Positions 58,744 through 64,000 of a DNA stretch of 64,000 bases are shown here, piece after piece. Every line of letters begins with the position of its first letter. The first letter of the stretch is position 1. Position numbers and translations under genes: made by a program. Below the pieces are notes generated by a model. That model worked only from the letters and a program-made list of their open reading frames with translations. It ran no database searches and had not been told where the DNA came from. Source of the DNA: Lotus japonicus (taxonomy: Eukaryota > Streptophyta > Magnoliopsida > Fabales > Fabaceae); NCBI RefSeq assembly GCF_012489685.1, contig NC_080041.1:107973760-108037759 (forward strand). The letters run 5' to 3'.

Positions 58744-58835
58744 GCCAAAGTGATAAACATTGCAGCATATGAACCTCACGAGAGTGGTAAACTTTTGAAT
58801 GTTAGCCTTTACTATCGGAGTCACTATGATATTGC

Positions 58836-58863
58836 CACGTGGATGAAGTGCCATAATCTTATC
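58836..58863 (-). promoter_or_regulatory. G-box and I-box light-response module of RbcS copy B
   Basis: CACGTG at 58836-58841 within TCCACGTGGCA, and GATAAG (I-box) at 58858-58863. The pair, 16 bases apart, lies about 155-180 bases upstream of the ATG. G-box plus I-box is the classic light-regulatory unit of RbcS promoters. Confidence 0.75.
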
Positions 58864-58869
58864 TCCTCC

Positions 58870-60080
58870 TAAGAGAGCACTTGTGTGATGGTGGTGAGGT
58901 TGGTGTTTTCCTTGCGGTCCTATTTGTATGCTGGCCTGATGGAATTTTGTGACCATGCCTCCATAAATATCTTTCAGGTAAAGGTACAGAATTTTGTTGC
59001 TATGTTCAGGCTTTGGCTGTTCAGGGAGGTGAAGGACAGAAGTTAAATGTAAAAGAATTTCAGGCTAGAAAAATGTCAATCCAAAGAGCCCTCTCAAGTG
59101 ACAGTCTCTTGCACGTCCCATATGTAATTTCAATCCCCGAAATCACATTTATCCATAAGCTTCAATATGTAACTTCTCAGTTAAATTCAAAAAAAAAAAA
59201 TTCAAAAAAAACTTCTCAGTTAACATGCTTTGGATGCTATCCCTTTTGTTGGGTCGTAGTTGAGAATGTGCTTTCGTTTCTACTGTTACATGAGATAACA
59301 ATTTGAGGTGAGCCTAATTTTACCCCAAAAGTCACTAGTCACAGTAAGACTTTTCAAACCGAAAAGCAAAGTCATTGGACTAGACCGGCCCAACCAATAG
59401 CTAAGCCCAACCCTACATCGATCAGATTAAAGGAATCGTTAACTTCTCTCATAAAAAAGACTCATTTGAAGGTCAGCCTAATAAAAGCGTCTGCTCGAGA
59501 TTGGTGAGATTGTGTCTCCATTTCCTTGAAGTCGGCCGCGTCTATGCCATAGAGGGACGAGACCAAGGATCATGATGGAGACTGTGATTGTGAAAAGGGA
59601 ATTAAAGAGACTTTATTATGTAATCACACACTTCGGTCTATAAGAAGTGGCCTAGGAAATGAAATGGGACATGCTCACTTGTATTATGAGAGATTAAGGT
59701 TTGAGTCGTGTTGGCTTTATCTTGGTCTCTTAAGGTTCACAATGAGATTTTATTTGGTTCACACTCTCGAGCCTCTTTTGCAGATCACCTTCTAAGACAA
59801 CGGCTTATCGAGCATTATGGTTGCCCTCATGCCGTACTCGGTGGCCACCTGAGCGGCTTGATGCATGCTGCCTCCTTCAACCTGATGTCCTCGGGAAAGT
59901 CAGGTCCTTGTCTAAGACCTTTACGGATGAAAACCATATGTCCCAAAATGAGTAAGGCTCTTTGACCTTCAAGTCTTCAAACTCCCTCAGCATATCATGC
60001 CAATTAATCATAAATATCTTTATCAAGTAAAGGTACATGTTAAAAAAAGTAAAGGTACATGTTAGGTGTCCCTAATTCTA
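58870..60080. other. intergenic, no gene seen
   Basis: No supportable gene. An open stretch at 59708-59965 has no recognisable family motif, and the sequence is not conserved-looking. Confidence 0.45.
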
Positions 60081-60083
60081 ACA

Positions 60084-60320
60084 TGGTATCAGAGTCTCTT
60101 TGATCAAGCGGTTCAGAGTTCGATCCCTGCCGCTCCAATTATTCTAATAAAAAGTTGAATTAAAAAGAACATGGTAGGTGAGCTTGTGCACTGTCCACGC
60201 TTTAAGCCCAAAGGGCTCTTGCGTGAAGGGGCGTGTTAGAATATAATAAAACCATTCATATGATAATTACCCAACAACTTAAGCTTTTGGGATAATTGGT
60301 TGTTTGATATTACATGTTAA
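60084..60320 (+). mobile_element. TRIM-like LTR remnant
   Basis: TCTAACA directly followed by TGGTATCAGAG (60084-60094) resembles an LTR end plus tRNA-Met primer site. About 140 bases later GAAGGGGCG is followed by TGTTAGAATATAATAAAACC (60234), resembling a polypurine tract and second LTR start. It ends near AATTGGTTGTTTGATA. The left LTR is not recognisable and no coding is present. Confidence 0.5.
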
Positions 60321-60357
60321 GAATTAAGATAATAATCATTGTTGATTTGTTCAGGCT

Positions 60358-60858
60358 TTCTGTCCAATTAATTATATTTGGCTTTATGTCGACTTTGGAT
60401 TCATTAGCCATTTCAGAACTACAATTATGACTTGTGAGTAGCAGAAAGGACAGTGAAGAAAAGCCTCAAACAAAAAACCTATACTGGTATGTAGCAAATG
60501 TTTAGTTAATTATCTTTGCAGCTTTGCTAATGAGTCAATAAAAGGTATAGCAAATTGGTCAGGCAAATATAGAGTGCAAAAGTTGTAAAAATTATTTGTT
60601 ACAGAAGCTCTGCAAATATATTTGTTTCCAAGGATACCGTGAATTTCTATTTGGTATTGAAACTTCAGTAGATTCATGGCAAAACAGAAGTGCAGTTGAA
60701 GTCTACTTCATATTGGGTTAAAAAAGCCTATCAACTGGTCAATAGTAGTAGCACTAGCTAGTAACCATCACTTCAAAGATAGATAAGAAACTATGTGAAC
60801 TTATATGTCCTCATTTCTAAGCATTTTGCTCCATTTTCTTGGACTTATAAATTCTTAG
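60358..60858. repeat. RbcS duplication unit 3, partial
   Basis: It matches 56258-56750 of unit 2 closely (e.g. CAAGGATACCGTGAATTTCT at 60629-60648), including the 260 bp lost from unit 1. It breaks off at CTTATAAATTCTTA where a transposon-like end (GAGCAACTCCAACC) begins. A third RbcS gene is not found in the window. Confidence 0.88.
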
Positions 60859-61063
60859 AGCAACTCCAACCCACAATTTCTTATCTGGTTTCTTAACACA
60901 CTATTCAGCACTATTCAGCACTATTCCTGTGGGCCCTGTCTGCCACATCAGACTTAAGAAACTCCTAAGAAACTGAAGCAGATTTTGCTCCAACCCATGG
61001 TTTCTTAAATTACTATTTGAAGGGTGGGACCCGTGTCCCACCATACAACATAAATTAATAATA

Positions 61064-62565
61064 GGCTTAATACATCAGAAGGTCCCTGAAATTGTAAAGG
61101 GAATCAGTTCCAGGACCTGTAAAATTTTTGCATCAAATTGGGTCCCTAAGAAATTTTTTTTAATTCAATTAAGGGCAAAGTGTGCCAGCTGCTGATGTGT
61201 CTTAAACTTTTTTTCCACATGGCTTTTATAATTTTTTTAAACACCATTTAATATTTTTATTTTATTTTCCAACTCATTTCCTAAAAAATAAAACCTAAAT
61301 CTAATTACCCTTCAATTCACCCAAATTATAGAAAACCTACAACCCAGTTCCAACCTCTTCCTGGTTCAACCCTTCCATTCCCCTCTCCAGAACCTTCATT
61401 GCTTCGCTCCTCAACCTGTCGCCGCTCTCCCTCACCCACCGGAGCTCCTCGTCTACGGCGTCGATGCCGGCGAGGTCGTGCTCGTCGAAGAGGCTCAGGA
61501 TCATGGAGTGGAACTGCGCGGCCTTGGCGAGGTCGAGCTTATCCGGATCGACGGCTGCCATGAGGTCTCGGAGCTTCTTGCAGAGGCGAGGGCGTGGAAG
61601 GAGTGCTGGAGAAGCTCGGTGGTTCCGTGGAGGTTGGAGAGGTGGGAGGTTTTGGTAGCGATTGAGCGGTGAGGTTAGGAGAGTTCAGATCGGAGGCGGC
61701 GTTGGGAGGATTGGAGGGAGGAGAGGAGGGTGGAGAGGGCGTGGTCGGCGTGAGGAGAGATGGGAGAGGAGGTTGTCGTGGCGGGAGAGCAACTCGGAGC
61801 GGAGCTGGATCTCGAGGAGGTGGATCGCGTTGTGGAGCTTCTCAGTGGTGGAATCTGGTTTGTGATTTTGTACTGCTTGCCAGCACACAAAAGAGGGGTT
61901 GAATCTGGTTTGTGATTTTTTAATGAGCTAGAAGTTTTGTGATTTGGTTCACATATCATGTTTATGATTTAAAACATAAATGTTCATTTTGATGGGTTGT
62001 CCAGCTTGAAGATTGTGGCTTCTTGACATTCAGAGCTTTTATGTGAAGAAACCTTGATTTGAAATCAGTATTTGACTCTTTGGTGGTTTGGGGCTGAAGA
62101 TGAAGACGATGAGTGATGTTGAATTTGTGGTTGTTTTTGGGTGATGTTGAATTTGTGGTTGTTTCTGGGTTTGAGGATGAAGATGAAGATGGTGGTTGAT
62201 GTTAGATTTGTTGTTGATTCTGAGGATTTTTTTTTCTTCTGAATTTGTTGTTGTTGATTCCATGGAGATTGAGGGAGATAAGATTAAAGATATAATTAGG
62301 ATAAAAGTTAAATAAATTGGAATTTTTTAATTTTTAATTTTTCTCTTTAAATAAATGAGATGAGTTGGAATTATTTTTTTTTTTAATTAAAAAAAATTAT
62401 AAAAGCCACGTGTAAATTATGACTAGGACAAAATTGAGGTCTGGCACACTTTGGCCTTAATTGAATTAAAAAAAATTTCTTAGGGACCCAATTTGATGCG
62501 AAAATTTTTCAGGCCCTGAAACTGATTCCCTTTACAATTCTAGGGGCCTTCTGATGTATTAAGCC
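61064..62565. mobile_element. Pack-MULE carrying a COG5 fragment
   Basis: 1,502 bp. Terminal inverted repeats of about 140 bp start GGCTTAATACATCAGAAGG at both ends, and a perfect 9-bp target duplication TTAATAATA flanks it (61055-61063 and 62566-62574). No transposase is present. The inside is a captured gene fragment plus GA-rich DNA. Confidence 0.92.
61337..61860 (-). pseudogene. captured COG5 (conserved oligomeric Golgi complex subunit 5) fragment
   Basis: Reading down from 61860 on the minus strand: EKLHNAIHLLEIQLRSELLS and RHDNLLSHLSS, frame change, HADHALSTLLSSLQSSQRRL, then HRSIATKTSHLSNLHGTTEL and LLQHSFHALASA, frame change, then MAAVDPDKLDLAKAAQFHSM, LFDEHDLAGIDAVDEEL and AMKVLERGMEGLNQEEVGTG. 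This is the N-terminal coiled-coil region of plant COG5, a Golgi tethering subunit. At least two frameshifts and the missing C-terminal two-thirds make it non-functional as COG5. Confidence 0.85.
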
Positions 62566-62648
62566 TTAATAATATTTATTTTCACTCAATTTAGATTTAA
62601 AATTTAATACTAAATCAATACTTCAACTTAAAAATAATTTAATTAAAA

Positions 62649-63056
62649 TTAATACGAATTTAATTTAAATTTAATTTTACTTAATATTTGACCCTGAGGT
62701 TGGTTTTGATGGTAGAACGATTGTGGAAACATTTGATACGAAGGATTTTGAACATTACCACCGATGTGAGGAGGTTGGTTTTGAGGGTGACACATCTGCG
62801 GATGTTGGCTTTGTGGTTGATACATTTGCGGATGTGGGTTTTGTTGTTGGAACATCGGCATAGGTTGGCTTTGCGGGTGAATCATCTGCGAATGTTGGTT
62901 TTGTTGTTGGAACACCATCATAGGTTGGCTTTGCGGGTGAATCATCTGCGGAGGTTGGTTTTGTGCCGGAAACATAGGCGAAGGTTGCAAACCTTCACTT
63001 GTAGGAGGTGTTTCATTGTCGAGCAGTGGATAGTATTGCTCATAAGGATTAGACAT
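62649..63056 (-). pseudogene. PIF/Harbinger ORF1-like, Gln/Pro repeat protein fragment
   Basis: From ATG at 63056: MSNPYEQYYPLLDNE, then tandem repeats of about 19-20 residues with NQPPQMIHPQSQP and FQQQN, ending after NQPQGQILSKIK. A TATA-like TATATATAG lies at 63133-63141, about 80 bases upstream, supporting this start over an upstream in-frame ATG. The N terminus resembles the low-complexity head of plant PIF/Harbinger ORF1 (Myb/SANT-like) proteins, often misnamed as glutathione S-transferase T3-like. The DNA-binding domain is missing. Confidence 0.55.
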
Positions 63057-63311
63057 TTTGAGAAATTTGAGAATTTTTGGACAAGAGAGAAATTGTGGGA
63101 GTAAATGTTGGTGTTTCAAATGGTCTACTGCACTATATATAAGGTAAAGAAGCTGAGAATTGAAAAAACGGTCGGTAAAGAAGCTGAGAATTGAAAAATC
63201 GGTCAGAAAACCGGTCAAACCGCTCAATTTAAAAAAATTCAAAAAAAAAAGCCCAAACGGGCAGAAAACCGGCTCCAGCCGGTGGGATGACCGGCTCAGC
63301 CGGTCACCCAC

Positions 63312-64000
63312 TATATAATCTATTTTTCCTCACTCACTCTCCATTCTAACCCTAGCCGCTCCTCTCTTCTTCCTCTCTTCTCTCACGCAGCTTCTTCTTC
63401 CTCTCTTCTCTCACGCAGCTTCTTCTTCAACCTCTCTCACTCACCTTCCTCTTTTCCCCTTCCTTTTTCCCCCTTCCTCTTTCCCTGACCTGCAGCGTCT
63501 CCTTTTCCCCTTCCTCTCACCCTAAACCCTGCAGATCCTTCCTCTCTGCCTCACTTCTCCTTTTCTCCTTCCTCTCGACGCCTCCTCTTCTCCTCCCTCT
63601 CTCCCTCACTTCTTCTCCCTCGATCTCTCTGGTCCACTCCTCCAAAGCCCCAACCGATCACCAAACATCAACCGCCGCCACTAAACAACCACATGCAGTC
63701 ACCATCGGCCACCAAACAACCACCACCGCCACCATACAGCCTCAATCCGACCCCCACAACCCCTGTTTGCAAGCTTCAAAGCCTTGAAGCTTGCAAAAAT
63801 CCTTCCTTTTCACACATGCAAGGGCCATTACTCAGATCAGAGCTTCCAGAACTCACCAGAGAAGATTTTTTTTTTAGGGTTTGTAAATATCAATTTATGT
63901 GTTTTAAGTTTCAATTTCTTCCTGTAAAGTTTCAATTCATTCAATAAAATTGCAATTTTCGTCCTCTGATTATGTCTCTGTTTAATTTACATTGTTCAAT
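63312..64000. other. pyrimidine-rich stretch, no gene assigned
   Basis: Dense CTTCTTCC/CTCTC sequence with CCACCACCG-type words. It could be the 5' leader of a gene starting beyond the window, but I cannot support a coding region. Confidence 0.4.

Larger units (their letters stand above)
55533..58785. repeat. RbcS tandem duplication, unit 2
   Basis: Starts GTAAAATTTACACTTGAAAA, matching 52807 in unit 1. It contains the complete second RbcS gene and promoter. Its right end is not matched in unit 1 beyond about 58780. Confidence 0.9.
60859..63311. mobile_element. PIF/Harbinger-like relic, interrupted
   Basis: GAGCAACTCCAACC at the left after TTA is typical of a PIF/Harbinger or related TIR. 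An ORF1-like gene fragment lies inside on the minus strand (62649-63056), and a Pack-MULE is nested at 61064-62565. No right TIR was found, so the right limit is a guess. Confidence 0.4.

Noticed and set aside
59708..59965. Open frame of 85 codons
   Set aside because: No recognisable motif or splice context; length is within chance.
62688..63104. Plus-strand open frame of 138 codons
   Set aside because: Antisense of the Gln/Pro repeat protein; the repeat keeps it open. No family motif.
63693..63947. Open frame of 84 codons with a Pro-rich start
   Set aside because: Lies in pyrimidine-rich leader-like DNA and has no family signature.

Overview
This is plant nuclear DNA, almost certainly from a papilionoid legume. 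The evidence is AT-rich intergenic DNA, GT-AG introns, a Sirevirus-type copia element, a legume-lectin fragment and legume-type RbcS proteins. Lotus or a close relative is possible, but I cannot fix the species from the sequence alone.

Layout. 1-4284 is the 5' part of a Sirevirus (minus strand), inserted into a LINE (minus, to about 9.6 kb). 11.5-15.9 kb is a probable non-autonomous Helitron carrying an RPA-like pseudogene and a BRCT gene fragment. 18.8-23.1 kb is mannose-6-phosphate isomerase (plus, 5 exons). 24.6-26.3 kb is ribosomal protein eS7 (minus). 27.9-31.3 kb is an alpha/beta hydrolase (minus, 8 exons). Two Pack-MULEs follow: one with a TMK-type receptor-kinase fragment (31.4-33.0 kb) and one with a NINJA/AFP fragment (33.6-34.4 kb). 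Next come a small conserved acidic-tailed protein (35.5 kb) and a lectin remnant (36.2 kb). 37.4-40.4 kb is ABA4/neoxanthin-deficient 1 (minus, 6 short exons). 41.8-45.1 kb is a monoacylglycerol-lipase-like hydrolase (minus, 8 exons, one GC-AG intron). 49.3-51.1 kb is a plant-conserved protein of unknown function. 52.8-58.9 kb holds two tandem RbcS genes (minus), with a third partial unit at 60.4 kb. The window ends in a PIF/Harbinger-like relic with a third Pack-MULE, carrying a COG5 fragment, nested in it.

The host genes are unrelated housekeeping or metabolic genes: mannose/ascorbate supply, translation, carotenoid/ABA synthesis, lipid hydrolysis and carbon fixation. Only the RbcS pair forms a true gene cluster. 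All the multi-exon models keep reading frame across every junction.

The most notable content is the transposon biology. Three structurally complete Pack-MULEs have exact 9-bp target duplications and each carries a different gene fragment. A Helitron has both recognisable ends. A foldback element in an ABA4 intron carries sense and antisense pieces of a neighbouring ABA4 exon. A MITE is inserted exactly at a hydrolase stop codon. The RbcS duplication junction has cut away one copy's light-response promoter module.
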